From contig JAJDYG010000005.1 of the NCBI GenBank assembly GCA_022822855.1, positions 62,001 to 126,000 on the forward strand: DNA of 64,000 bases, read 5' to 3'. Both the position numbers and the translations under genes were made by a program. This stretch comes from Dehalococcoidia bacterium. GTDB taxonomy: Bacteria > Chloroflexota > Dehalococcoidia > Bin125. Below are positions 41,610 through 51,069 of the stretch, piece after piece (position 1 is the first letter of the stretch; every line of letters starts with the position of its first letter). Under the pieces are notes generated by a model that saw nothing but the letters and a program-made list of their open reading frames with translations, ran no database searches and was not told the origin of the DNA.

Positions 41610-43091
41610 ATGACCGCGCTTTCTCCACCTATTGCCTATGAGTGGGATCTGATCGAGGACCTTCCTCAGGAGTGGAACAGCCTCTGCCGGGTTGACCTTC
41701 ATGCCGTACACCGCCAATGGGTGGAGGATCGGTCCCTCATAAGGGATCAAGACAAACTCCGTAGATTTCAAGAACAACTCGCGCTCCAATGGGCCGTAGA
41801 AACCGGGATTATCGAGCGCCTCTACAAGATCGACAGAGGGGTAACCGTCCAAATCCTCCAAGCCGGCATGGAGGCTCTCGGCCAGTTCCATGCCCGTGGT
41901 CTGCTTACCGCCAATGCGCAGGCACTGATCAAGGACCAAAGAGAAGCCCTAGAAATGGTTATGGATTTGGTCGGCGGGGAACGAGTTCTTAACCCTGCCT
42001 ACATGAAGGAACTCCATCATCGCCTGACCTTAAGCCAAGAGACTACTGAAGCCCTAGACCCCGCTGGAAATGAAGTCCAGATTCCACTTCTAAAGGGAGC
42101 TTGGAAGCGCAATCCTAACAATCCATTGCGTCCGGATGGCTCTATTCACCAATACTGCCCGCCGGAGTTCGTTCAAGACGAAATTGATCAGCTACTCAAG
42201 TGGCACACGACCCATGAGGCACTAGGAGTATGTCCAGAGGTTGAAGCGGCATGGCTACATCATCGCTTTACTCAGATCCACCCATTCCAGGATGGGAACG
42301 GTCGTGTCGCGCGAGCTCTAACAACGGCCATCTTCGTCAAAGCCGATTACCTGGTTCTTGTGATTCGTGACGAAGAACACCGAGAGCGCTACATTAGTGC
42401 TCTGGAATCAGCGGACTATGGGGATCTAAAGCCCCTAGTTGATCTCTTCGCGGATGTACAAATTTCTGACCTCGACGGAGCCATCTCTGCTCTCCGAGAG
42501 CTTCGCGGAGAGACTCTGGTAAGAGTTTCGGAGTCGATCGCCGAACGAGCGAAGCGTAGGATGGAAGCCTCGCAAAAGCAAGCTGCTGGCGTGATGGAAG
42601 AGCTTCAACAGGTCGCGGACGCGCGATTGCAGGAAGCCGCTGCCGAGATACAGCGGGCCTTCGGTAAGTCCGGTGTCAATGTACAAGCTGAGGTGCTCGG
42701 CGACGAAGATGACAAACGAGAATGGTGGTCTTGGCAGATTATCGATTCGGCTCGCCAGCACAACTATTTTGCCGAACTCGACAGGCCACGTCGTTGGGTT
42801 TCTCTAAGGCTAGCTCTTCCAGACATCGAGAAGCGCCAAGCCCGGTTAGTAGTCTCGTTCCATGCGGTCGGTAGATCTGCTGACTTGCACGCGGTGACGG
42901 CCTTTATCACTAATCCGCTTGAGGGTGGAGAGGATGACGAATCAAGACGCTGGGAGAGTAGGACCATTCCCGACTACGCCTTCAAGTTCGGTGCTGAGAC
43001 CTCCAGGATCGATCAGATCGAAACTGCATTTCGCACTTGGCTGGACGAAATCGTCGAGAGCGGCCTCAGCGTTTGGGGAGAGCGTCTCTGA
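41610..43091 (+). CDS. Fic family protein with long unrecognised C-terminal region
   Basis: A 493-residue protein. The Fic core has IHPFQDGNGRVARALT (catalytic His plus phosphate-binding loop), so AMPylation or related nucleotidyl transfer is expected. Upstream lies a helical N-terminal domain; downstream a coiled-coil-like helix (MEASQKQAAGVMEELQQVADARLQEAAAEIQ) and a C-terminal domain of about 160 residues (WWSWQIIDSARQHNYFAEL...) that I do not recognise. ATG 41610 has AGGA upstream. Sampled stretches are about 50-57% GC, lower than the flanks, so recent acquisition is likely. Confidence 0.8.
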   Translation: MTALSPPIAYEWDLIEDLPQEWNSLCRVDLHAVHRQWVEDRSLIRDQDKLRRFQEQLALQWAVETGIIERLYKIDRGVTVQILQAGMEALGQFHARGLLTANAQALIKDQREALEMVMDLVGGERVLNPAYMKELHHRLTLSQETTEALDPAGNEVQIPLLKGAWKRNPNNPLRPDGSIHQYCPPEFVQDEIDQLLKWHTTHEALGVCPEVEAAWLHHRFTQIHPFQDGNGRVARALTTAIFVKADYLVLVIRDEEHRERYISALESADYGDLKPLVDLFADVQISDLDGAISALRELRGETLVRVSESIAERAKRRMEASQKQAAGVMEELQQVADARLQEAAAEIQRAFGKSGVNVQAEVLGDEDDKREWWSWQIIDSARQHNYFAELDRPRRWVSLRLALPDIEKRQARLVVSFHAVGRSADLHAVTAFITNPLEGGEDDESRRWESRTIPDYAFKFGAETSRIDQIETAFRTWLDEIVESGLSVWGERL

Positions 43092-43146
43092 CTCCAGATT
43101 CTCTCACCTAGCGTGGTTCGAGGAAATGGATTCGTCCCCTCAGTCC

Positions 43147-45123
43147 CTACTCCGGCGAGATTGGGAGCCAGCGGTTGTCCCATTCGGGGGCGAAGCTGAG
43201 GGCGCCGAGGTCGGTGTGGTCGGCGCGGTCGTAGGTGCGAATCTCTTCGTTGCTGAGCAGGTGGATTTGCTCGCCGATGGGGATGGCGCGGCGCGCTTCT
43301 CCGTGGACTCGGAGCGTCGACTCGTGGGTCAGGCCTTCGGCGGTCACCCGCACGCCGAAGAATGCGCCGTCGTGGTCCTGCCGCAGCCGCCAGTCGTTGG
43401 GGCCGACGGCAATCCAGGCGACGCCGTCCTGGTAGCGGAATGCCCGGTGGTCGGATTCGACCGGGCTGAAGGCGTCGTCGCCCAGCGGCAGCACGGTGAG
43501 CAGGGTCGGGTTGGCCGGGTCTGAGACGTCGAACAGCGACGCCTGCAGCCCGCGCTCCCAGCCGGTCTCGGGATCGGCGTCGCGGCCGATGCCGAGCAGC
43601 AGTCCGCCACTGAGGGTATGCAGGTACTTCGAGAAGCCCGGGATCTTCAGCTCGCCGAGCGTCTGCGGGTTGGTCGGGTCGGAGAGGTCGAGCACATAGA
43701 GCGGATCGGTCAGGCGAAACGTGACGACGTAGCCGACAGGGCCGGCGAAGCGGACCGATTTGATCTCCTCGGTCACGCCGAGTCCGCTGACCAGGCCGAC
43801 CTGCTCCAATGACCCTTCATCGCGCTCGCCGACGGCTTCGAGCACGAAGACGTTGCTGACCGTGGGCCAGCGGTCCTGGATCGTGGTGGCGACGCGCAGG
43901 TAGCCGTCGTGCTCGGACATCGACCATTGCGAGAGCAGTTGGCCGCGCACCGAGCCGCTGCCGAAGTAGCTCGGCTGCAGCGGGTCGGAGATGTCGAAGC
44001 GGTGGATGTTCGTGTTCCACCACTGGCGGTCGGGGGTGGCCAGGTAGAGCGAACCGATCGAGGCGTAGACCGTGGGCTGGTCGCTCATCACGCCGACGCT
44101 GCCGCGCTCGGCGAGTCCATGGGCGAGATCGAAGGAGAGCATGAAGTTGAGGCCCTGCCGCCAGGGCGGCGCGTCGGAGCCGTCGGGCGCGAAGGTCTGG
44201 TCGCAAGCGAGGGCGTAGTCGGCCTCGTACTCTCCGCTGACGTGGTCCTGGAAGCCGAAGAGTGGATGCCAGAGACCGAGTTGGCTGTTGGCGATGACGG
44301 CCTCGTTGTACGCCTGCGCGTCGCGTTCCGCGTTGCGCTCCCAGCCGAAGTCCCAGGGGCCGACCCAGTGGTGGTACGACTGGTACCGCATCACGATGCG
44401 CGCCGCGCCGTTGACCAGTCGCGCCGAGACGAACTGGCCGTCGAGGTTCAGCTCGCGCAGCAGTCGGGGCGACGCGGCATTCCCGATGTCGATCTCAAGG
44501 ATTTCGGACTGCGGCCGAATCCGTTCCGGGACCCACGACGGCCGGGCAATGTCGCCGACCTCGGGGAGGAACCGCGACACGGCGTCCTCGAGCTGGCGCA
44601 CGACGATCGCCTTGCCGGCGCCAATCAGCAGCTCCTGGCGATGCGCCCAGTCCTGGAACTCGAGGCGTCCGACCTCCAGCGGCGGTCCATCCTTGGCAAG
44701 CTCGGCGATCAGCAGCGACTGCGGGCGCAGCACGTAGAGATACGCACCGTCGGTCTTGACGATGTCCGACTCGTCAACGCCTCGCTCCTGGACGTTGGTG
44801 CCGCTCTCGGAGATTTCGCCCTCGTCGGCGGGCGCGGATGACTCCGTCGTAGTGGCGGAATCGGCCGCTGCCACGTCCTCGGCGGCCTCTGCTTGCGCTT
44901 CCTCAATCTCGATGCCGTCTTCGTAGTAGCGCTCCTGCGTCTGCGAGCGTCGCGCCTGGTCCTGGTAGTGCGCCAGCAGATCGCCGCAGGACGCGAATCC
45001 TCGCAGCGCCCGCGCCTCAGCGGAGCCGGTGAAGACAATCAGGTTGGCCGCGATCAGCGCGGCAGCAAGGATCGGCGTCACGAGCAGCAGCCAGCGTCGG
45101 CGAGAGATAGGGAAGCGTGACAC
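43147..45123 (-). CDS. Secreted beta-propeller domain protein (Beta_propel/PF09826-like)
   Basis: A 658-residue exported protein: N-terminal hydrophobic segment (WLLLVTPILAAALIAANLIVFTGSA), an acidic Ala/Glu/Ser-rich linker, then NVQERGVDESDIVKTDGAYLYVL, the hallmark start of the Beta_propel family. Repeated blades follow, such as EILEIDIGNAASPRLLREL and VLDLSDPTNPQTLGELKIPGFSKYLH with GGLLLGIGRDADP. Family members are surface proteins of unknown function. It may be anchored by the N-terminal helix. Confidence 0.8.
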   Translation of the reverse strand: MSRFPISRRRWLLLVTPILAAALIAANLIVFTGSAEARALRGFASCGDLLAHYQDQARRSQTQERYYEDGIEIEEAQAEAAEDVAAADSATTTESSAPADEGEISESGTNVQERGVDESDIVKTDGAYLYVLRPQSLLIAELAKDGPPLEVGRLEFQDWAHRQELLIGAGKAIVVRQLEDAVSRFLPEVGDIARPSWVPERIRPQSEILEIDIGNAASPRLLRELNLDGQFVSARLVNGAARIVMRYQSYHHWVGPWDFGWERNAERDAQAYNEAVIANSQLGLWHPLFGFQDHVSGEYEADYALACDQTFAPDGSDAPPWRQGLNFMLSFDLAHGLAERGSVGVMSDQPTVYASIGSLYLATPDRQWWNTNIHRFDISDPLQPSYFGSGSVRGQLLSQWSMSEHDGYLRVATTIQDRWPTVSNVFVLEAVGERDEGSLEQVGLVSGLGVTEEIKSVRFAGPVGYVVTFRLTDPLYVLDLSDPTNPQTLGELKIPGFSKYLHTLSGGLLLGIGRDADPETGWERGLQASLFDVSDPANPTLLTVLPLGDDAFSPVESDHRAFRYQDGVAWIAVGPNDWRLRQDHDGAFFGVRVTAEGLTHESTLRVHGEARRAIPIGEQIHLLSNEEIRTYDRADHTDLGALSFAPEWDNRWLPISPE

Positions 45124-45202
45124 ACGCGGCTCCGTTCCTGGAAAGAGCGATTGTCGCTCACTCTAGGATGACGAAGCCGCGCGCGAGTTTGTTCCCTGAG
45201 GG

Positions 45203-46378
45203 TTAGCCGCGAGGCAGGCCCAGACCTCGGGTGGCGATGATGTTTCGCTGGATCTCGCTGGTGCCGGCGGCGATGGTGCCGCTGACGCTGCTGACGTAGC
45301 TGCGGCTGAGGCGGCCTTCCAGGGCGGCGTAGGGACCGTCGGCCCAGACGTTGCCGCGCAGACCGAGCAGGTCCATGCCGGTCTTGGCGATCCGCTGGCC
45401 CAGCTCGGAGCCGAACAGCTTCGACATCGAGGCCTCGTGGTTGGCTACGACGCCGTGCTCCTGCATGTAGGCGATCCGGTAGGCCATCATCGTGCCGATC
45501 TCGACTTCGATGTGACGCTCGGCCAGTTCGTAGCGGGCGTTCGGGCGTTCGTCGACCAGGTGGCTGTTGTCCTGAGCGAACGCGGTGATCTCCTCGACCG
45601 TGCGGCGTCCGCCGGCGAACGCGCCGATGCCGCTGCGCTCGAAGTCGAGCGCGACCGCGAGGTGGTACCAGCCGCGGTTGACCTCGCCGACCACGTTGGT
45701 CTGCGGGACGCGAACGTCCTCGAAGAAGACCTCGTTGAAGCCGTGTCCGTCGGCCATGTTGATCAGCGGGCGGACGGTGACGCCGGGCGTGTCCATGCGC
45801 ATCATGAACATCGTGATGCCCTTGTGCTTGGGCGCGTCGGGGTCGGTGCGTGCGGCGAGCCAACCCCAGTCGGAGACGTGCGCGCCGGAGGTCCAGATTT
45901 TCTGCCCGTTGATCACGTAGTCGTCACCGTCCTTGACGGCGCGGGTCTGCAGCGAGGCGAGGTCGGAGCCGGAGCCGGGCTCGGAGTAGAGCGTGCACCA
46001 CCAGGTCTCGGCATCGGCGATGCCGGCGAGGTGCTCTTCCTTCTGCTCGTCCGTGCCATAGAGCATCAGCGAGGGTCCGACCCATTGGACGCCCATGTTG
46101 CCGCCCGCGCCGGGAGCGCGGTGGTAGGCCATCTCCTCGGACATGATCATCTGCTGCGAATGCGGCGCGTCGAGGCCGCCGTGTTCCTTGGGCCAGGCCA
46201 TGGTCAGCCAGCGGCGCTTGGCCATCTCGCTCTGGAACGAGCGGGTGACCTGCATGATGTCCGCGTCATAGCCCTCGCCCTGCGGCTTCGAGCCCCAGTC
46301 GTCGGGCAGATTGTCGGAAATGAAGGTCTGCACTTCGTTGCGGAAGTCGACGATGGTTTGGTCTTCGCGATAGTCCAT
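45203..46378 (-). CDS. Acyl-CoA dehydrogenase family protein
   Basis: A 391-residue FAD-dependent dehydrogenase. Features are ADAETWWCTLYSEPGSGSDLASLQTRAV (FAD/substrate loop), INGQKIWTSGAHVSDWGWLAARTDP, the central VALDFERSGIGAF and the C-terminal RSYVSSVSGTIAAGTSEIQRNIIATRGLGLPRG. ATG 46378 gives the usual N-terminus; the frame further upstream is out of character. It probably oxidises a branched or other acyl-CoA. Divergent from the penicillin-binding protein gene. Confidence 0.92.
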   Translation of the reverse strand: MDYREDQTIVDFRNEVQTFISDNLPDDWGSKPQGEGYDADIMQVTRSFQSEMAKRRWLTMAWPKEHGGLDAPHSQQMIMSEEMAYHRAPGAGGNMGVQWVGPSLMLYGTDEQKEEHLAGIADAETWWCTLYSEPGSGSDLASLQTRAVKDGDDYVINGQKIWTSGAHVSDWGWLAARTDPDAPKHKGITMFMMRMDTPGVTVRPLINMADGHGFNEVFFEDVRVPQTNVVGEVNRGWYHLAVALDFERSGIGAFAGGRRTVEEITAFAQDNSHLVDERPNARYELAERHIEVEIGTMMAYRIAYMQEHGVVANHEASMSKLFGSELGQRIAKTGMDLLGLRGNVWADGPYAALEGRLSRSYVSSVSGTIAAGTSEIQRNIIATRGLGLPRG

Positions 46379-46515
46379 CTGCTGGATCCCCTCTGCGTCA
46401 GATACGCGCTGCCGGAACGATTCAAGTCTAACGCCTGTCGTGGAGATATCTGCCGCTCCGGCGCTGTTGATCGCTGGTAGTGTGACAAGGAGCGGGGTGA
46501 GCGGATAAGCCGGGC

Positions 46516-48918
46516 ATGGGAAACGTGCCTCGACGGCGGCACCTGAGGACCAACGCGTGGCTGCCGGCACTGGTGTTGGCGGCGGCCTTGGCGATGAGCG
46601 GCTGCATCTTCGGAGGCGAGTCCGAACGGGATCTGTCCGAATATTTTCCGCCGCCCCCCGAGGACGGCGCTCCGCAATCCCAGGAACAGGCCTCCGGCAC
46701 CGCCGTCGGCGATGGCGGCGCGGCGACGCAGGACGGCGCCGCCTACACGCCCCCACCCGAGGAGCTCGAGAACCTCGAGGTCGCGCCGCCCAGCGCCCGT
46801 TTCGCCGTGCAGAGTTTTTTTCATCTCATCGCAACCGGCGACCTGAGCGGGGCCTACCAGCGAACCTCGACCGAAACCCGAGAACGGATCTCGGCCGAGG
46901 CGTTCGAACAGCGTTACCGGGACGTTTGGGCCGAGGCCACGATCGGCGGCTTCTCCTGGGAGGTGATGCCCCAGGAAGATCAGAACTCGTCCTCACACGA
47001 GGTGCTCATTCGCTATCAGACTACCTTCTTCGGCGAGATCGAAGAAGTCATCCAGGCGCGCACGCTGCGTCAGCCGCACTGGGTCGTGGACTGGACTCCC
47101 GACCTCATGTTCAGCGGCCTCGGTTCGCCCGGCTACCTGATTAGCGCGCTGATCGAGACCCCGGCGCGCGGTCAGATCCTCGATCGCAACGGCGTGGTCC
47201 TCGCCGGCGAGACGGAGATCACGATTATCGGCGTGCACTGGGATTCAATCTCCGATGAAGAGTTCGTGCTCGACTTCTTTACTGATCGGGTCGGAATTGA
47301 GGAAGAGGAGGTTCGTGCGCGGATCTACCAGGATGTGCCCTCCTATCAGTTCATTCCGGTTGCCGTGCTGGCACTCGATACCTCAGCGGAGGTGATCGCG
47401 GAGTTTGAGCAGCTCGCGTCGCAAGGCATTCTGGTCACCCGACAGACTCGCCGCTTCTATCCCTTCGCCGATTCGGCCGCGCACGTGATTGGATATCTGC
47501 AGGAGATCAATCCGACCGAACTGGCCGAGTGGTTCGTCGAGGGCTACCGGGCCGGCGACATGGTCGGCCGCGACGGGATCGAGCAGAGCTTCGAGCGTAC
47601 GCTGGCCGGTCGGCGTGGCGGCAGCCTGCTGATCGTCGATCCGATCGGCAGGCCGGTCCGGGAGATCTCGAACCGCCCGGCAATCGCCGGCGCCGATATC
47701 CGGCTGACGCTCGATATCAGAGTCCAGCAACTGGCCGAAACAGCCCTCGGCGAGCAACCCGGGGCCGTCGTGGCGATCGATCCGCGCAGCGGTCACGTCA
47801 TGGCGATGGCCTCCTACCCGCGGATCGATCCGAACACGATCGTCGACGGGGTCACTCAGGAGGAGTACGAAACCTACTTTTTCGACCAACGCCAACCGTT
47901 CATCAATCGGGCGGTCGAGCAAGTCTATGCGCCAGGCTCCACCTTCAAGGTGGTCACGCTGGCGGCGGCGCTCGAAGGCGGCGGCTATGAGATCACTGAC
48001 CACATCTCCTGCCCGGCGCGGTGGATGGAAGTCGGTGATCAGCCGTTGCGCAACTGGAAGGACGTTGACCAGGGGCGGATCACGCTCTCGCAGGCGTTGG
48101 CCGAATCGTGCAACACGGTCTTCTATGAGCTGGGCCTGAGTCTTGACCGGATCGACGAGCAGCTACTGCCTTCGGTCGCATCGGGGTTCGGGTTTGGACA
48201 ATCGACAGGCATCGTCGGACTCAACGAGGAAGATGGCGTGAATCCGGGGCCCTCCTGGAAAGAGGCCCATGTGAACGAAGCGTGGTTCACGGGCGACACG
48301 CTCAACATGAGCATCGGGCAAGGTTTCGTCGCGGTCACCGTGCTCCAGATGGCGAATGCCTACGCCGCGCTTGCAACCAACGGTGTGGTCAGTACGCCGA
48401 TCATCGCTCAGTCGATTGAACCCTCGGGTGCGCCGCCGCAACTGATCGAGCGACGTTCGATCAGCGTCCTGCCTGTATCGGCGGACACGCTGGAGCAACT
48501 CCAGGCGGCTCTGCGCACTACCGTCTCTCAGCCGTATGGGACCGGTTTCTACGTGTTTCGCGGCAGCGTTCTGCGGATCGCCGGCAAGTCAGGAACCGCA
48601 GAAGACCAGGTCGTTGAGCCCGAGGCCCTGGCGGATATCGACGACGAAGGGGCCGAGGAGCAGGCTGAAGAGATTGACGTCGAGCTGAATAGCGAGCGGT
48701 CGGAGGACGAGCAGACGCAAGAGGAGCAAGCAGAAGCGGAAGCGCAGGAGCCGGAACGGTACTTCACGCACGCCTGGTTCTCGGCTTGGACGAACTTCGA
48801 GGATCCGCGACTGGTGGTCACCGTGGTTCTGGACGACGGCAAGTCCGGCTCCGATGACGCCGGGCCAATCGTTCGGCAGGTTCTCGAGGGCACCATTCTG
48901 AACAACTGGGTACCCTGA
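46516..48918 (+). CDS. Penicillin-binding transpeptidase, MecA/PBP3-like lipoprotein
   Basis: An 800-residue cell-wall transpeptidase. A lipobox-like end of signal sequence (LAMSGC), a Pro/Gly-rich linker, an NTF2-like MecA_N-type domain (about 90-195), then the dimerisation domain from IETPARGQILDRNGVVLA. The catalytic domain has SxxK in YAPGSTFKVV, SxN in LAESCNTVFYELG and KSGT in IAGKSGTAE. Between KSGT and the last strands is an acidic insert of about 45 residues rich in Glu/Gln. It crosslinks peptidoglycan at the outer membrane face. Confidence 0.9.
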   Translation: MGNVPRRRHLRTNAWLPALVLAAALAMSGCIFGGESERDLSEYFPPPPEDGAPQSQEQASGTAVGDGGAATQDGAAYTPPPEELENLEVAPPSARFAVQSFFHLIATGDLSGAYQRTSTETRERISAEAFEQRYRDVWAEATIGGFSWEVMPQEDQNSSSHEVLIRYQTTFFGEIEEVIQARTLRQPHWVVDWTPDLMFSGLGSPGYLISALIETPARGQILDRNGVVLAGETEITIIGVHWDSISDEEFVLDFFTDRVGIEEEEVRARIYQDVPSYQFIPVAVLALDTSAEVIAEFEQLASQGILVTRQTRRFYPFADSAAHVIGYLQEINPTELAEWFVEGYRAGDMVGRDGIEQSFERTLAGRRGGSLLIVDPIGRPVREISNRPAIAGADIRLTLDIRVQQLAETALGEQPGAVVAIDPRSGHVMAMASYPRIDPNTIVDGVTQEEYETYFFDQRQPFINRAVEQVYAPGSTFKVVTLAAALEGGGYEITDHISCPARWMEVGDQPLRNWKDVDQGRITLSQALAESCNTVFYELGLSLDRIDEQLLPSVASGFGFGQSTGIVGLNEEDGVNPGPSWKEAHVNEAWFTGDTLNMSIGQGFVAVTVLQMANAYAALATNGVVSTPIIAQSIEPSGAPPQLIERRSISVLPVSADTLEQLQAALRTTVSQPYGTGFYVFRGSVLRIAGKSGTAEDQVVEPEALADIDDEGAEEQAEEIDVELNSERSEDEQTQEEQAEAEAQEPERYFTHAWFSAWTNFEDPRLVVTVVLDDGKSGSDDAGPIVRQVLEGTILNNWVP

Positions 48919-48922
48919 CCTA

Positions 48923-49354
48923 ATGCGACGTTCCCGCTTTCGCCGTCTGGTTGAGCGTGCCCTGGACGAGATCCCCGAGGAGCTTGCCGAGCGGATGGAC
49001 AACGTCGTCATCCTGTTGCGCAACCAGCCGACGGATGAGGAACGCCAATCCGTCGGACTCGGACCCCGGCAGACGTTATTGGGCCTGTATGTGGGCCAGC
49101 CGCTGACCAACCGCGGTTGGTACGGCGAGACCCTGCCCGACCGGATCATGATCTACCAACAGCCGATCGAGAGCATCTGCCGCAGCGAGGATGAGGTCGT
49201 CGAGCAGGTCCGCGAGACCGTGCTGCATGAAGTGGCGCATCACTTCGGCATCGATGACGACCGGCTGGACGAGATCGGCATCGCGCCGCCGCCCAGGAAT
49301 CACGTTCGCGGCTCGGTCAACCTGACCGAGCGCCGGACGCCCTATCTCGAATAG
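48923..49354 (+). CDS. Metallopeptidase family protein (PF06262-like minimal zincin)
   Basis: A 143-residue cytoplasmic protein of the short zincin-like family: FRRLVERALDEIPEELAERMDNVVILL at the start, a central LGLYVGQPLT and YGETLPDRIMIYQQPIE, and the zinc motif VLHEVAHHFGIDDDRLDEIG (HExxHxxxxxD). It follows the transpeptidase by 4 nt. Its end overlaps the convergent glycerate kinase by 13 nt. Physiological substrate unknown. Confidence 0.82.
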   Translation: MRRSRFRRLVERALDEIPEELAERMDNVVILLRNQPTDEERQSVGLGPRQTLLGLYVGQPLTNRGWYGETLPDRIMIYQQPIESICRSEDEVVEQVRETVLHEVAHHFGIDDDRLDEIGIAPPPRNHVRGSVNLTERRTPYLE

Positions 49355-50460
49355 CGGCGAAGCAGCCGCTCGACGGCCTCGGACACCAACACGTCGGCTC
49401 GTAGCATCGCTTCAACCACCGGCATCCCCGCAGGCGTTGACGCCTCGCCGTCCATCAGGCCGGACAGATCGACCGGGCCGTCGATCAACCCGGCGACCGC
49501 CAGGCAAGGCGCATTCGCCGTTGCCGCCAGTGAAGCAACCCCTGCGACGGTCTTGCCGTACGCGGACTGCGTGTCGAGCTTGCCCTCGCCGGTGATCACG
49601 AGGTCAGCCCCTGCGATTCGCTCAGCCAACCCGACCGCATCGGAGACGGCAGCGAATCCGGATTGCAGGGTCGCGCCGCAGAACGCCATCAGCCCCGCGC
49701 CGAGTCCTCCTGCTGCCCCGGCGCCGGGGATGTCGGCGACCTGCGCGCCGAGATCCCGCTCCAGGATGCCGCTGAAGTTGGCCAACGCTCGGTCGAGCTG
49801 GGCGACGCAAGCAGCGTCTGCGCCCTTCTGCGGTCCGTACACCGCGCTCGCTCCCTCCGGTCCAAGCAGGGGATTCTGCACGTCGCAGAGCACGGTGATC
49901 TCGACCTCGGCGAGTCGCGGGTCGAGGTGTTCGATCCGGATTCGGCCCAGCTTTGCGAGGGCCGCGCCGCCAGCGGGAAGGCGATCACCGGCCTCGTCGA
50001 GCAGCACTGCTCCGAGGGCTTCGGCCATGCCCGCGCCGCCGTCATTGGTCGCGCTGCCGCCGACGCCAATCAGAATCCGGTCAACTTCCGCGTCCAGTGC
50101 ATGCCTGATCAGCTGGCCGGTGCCATACGTGGATGCTCGACGAGGATCGAGTTCATCCGCACCCAGCAATGTCAGTCCGGACGCCGCGGCCATCTCGATG
50201 ACGGCGGTGCGACCGCTGTCGATTCTTCCCCAACGCGCGTCAACTGGAGCGCCGAGCGGGCCGTCAACACGCGCAATCGATATGCGGCCGCTGGCTGCGT
50301 GGACGATGGCTTCAACTGTGCCCGGACCGCCGTCTGCGACCGGAGCTCGGTCGATCGTCGCGTCGGGCATGACCTTAAGCACACCCTGTTGAATGGCGGC
50401 CGCGGCTTGCACCGCAGTCAAACTGCCCTTGAACTCCTGCGGCGCGATCAGGACGCGCAT
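49342..50460 (-). CDS. Glycerate kinase (GarK/GlxK family)
   Basis: A 372-residue kinase that phosphorylates D-glycerate to 2- or 3-phosphoglycerate. Family features: MRVLIAPQEFKGSLTAVQAAAAIQQG, DRAPVADGGPGTVEAIVHA, IGVGGSATNDGGAGMAEALGAVLLD, VYGPQKGADAA and GADLVITGEGKLDTQSAYGKTVAGVA. Length is normal. Confidence 0.92.
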   Translation of the reverse strand: MRVLIAPQEFKGSLTAVQAAAAIQQGVLKVMPDATIDRAPVADGGPGTVEAIVHAASGRISIARVDGPLGAPVDARWGRIDSGRTAVIEMAAASGLTLLGADELDPRRASTYGTGQLIRHALDAEVDRILIGVGGSATNDGGAGMAEALGAVLLDEAGDRLPAGGAALAKLGRIRIEHLDPRLAEVEITVLCDVQNPLLGPEGASAVYGPQKGADAACVAQLDRALANFSGILERDLGAQVADIPGAGAAGGLGAGLMAFCGATLQSGFAAVSDAVGLAERIAGADLVITGEGKLDTQSAYGKTVAGVASLAATANAPCLAVAGLIDGPVDLSGLMDGEASTPAGMPVVEAMLRADVLVSEAVERLLRRYSR

Positions 50461-50463
50461 GAC

Positions 50464-50691
50464 TCAGTCGCCCGTGCCGATGCCGAAAAACCGCAGGATG
50501 CCGATGATCATGATGGCCACGACGGCGAGCAGAATCGCGAGCCGAATACGCCGATAGACGGAGAGGAGGTTGCCGAGACTCAACAGCCCGCGCATGTACA
50601 ACACGGCGATCAGCACAGCCAGAACCACGATGGCCAGAAGGATGCTCACCGCTCTATCGTACGCGCCGACGAGCCTTCCGAGGCTGTGCAC
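50464..50691 (-). CDS. Small two-helix membrane protein, hypothetical
   Basis: A 75-residue protein with two strongly hydrophobic segments, AVSILLAIVVLAVLIAVLYM and LAILLAVVAIMIIGILRFFG, joined by a short polar turn (YRRIR). It lies 3 nt upstream of glycerate kinase on the same strand. No family recognised. Confidence 0.5.
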   Translation of the reverse strand: MHSLGRLVGAYDRAVSILLAIVVLAVLIAVLYMRGLLSLGNLLSVYRRIRLAILLAVVAIMIIGILRFFGIGTGD

Positions 50692-50911
50692 CGAAGCCGC
50701 AGATCACACAGACGGTGCGCCGACCGTGTCTGGCGGTCGGACCAGCGCAGCGCGGGCAGACGGAACTGCCGCGTCGAGGGCGCGGCGATGAGGCTGGCGA
50801 CGGCAGGCTGGGCCCCATCATCAAGGGCAGTTGCGCGCCCCGCACCATTGGAGCGATGGGGCCGGCGGCAGCTCTGCGAGGACTGGCGAATCTTGAGGCG
50901 CTGGTCGACAT
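50654..50911 (-). CDS. Possible small zinc-ribbon protein
   Basis: An 85-residue frame ending in a treble of Cys pairs, VCPRCAGPTARHGRRTVCVICGFG, spaced like a zinc ribbon, and a basic tail. The N-terminal part is low complexity and not conserved to my eye. It overlaps the start of the membrane-protein gene by 38 nt. The start at 50911 is a guess. The remaining sequence to 51069 shows nothing. Confidence 0.35.
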   Translation of the reverse strand: MSTSASRFASPRRAAAGPIAPMVRGAQLPLMMGPSLPSPASSPRPRRGSSVCPRCAGPTARHGRRTVCVICGFGAQPRKARRRVR

Positions 50912-51069
50912 CGTCTCGCCTTGTACGCACGTTCTGTTTGATTTCAACGTAGGACGCGCGTACTGCGTTGTCAATATCTTCCGTTATGTGGGCAACAGAT
51001 CAGGCCACCGCACGGCCGGCCGAAGGCCTTCAGCGTCCAGCAAAATCCTGGTGACCGGGAAGGGAGTGG

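Noticed and set aside
45203..46756. Extended 517-residue acyl-CoA dehydrogenase start
   Set aside because: The first 126 codons are Arg/Pro-rich and overlap the divergent transpeptidase gene. ATG 46378 gives the family N-terminus.
49663..50952. 429-residue plus-strand frame opposite glycerate kinase
   Set aside because: Antisense shadow. The glycerate kinase frame has clear family motifs.
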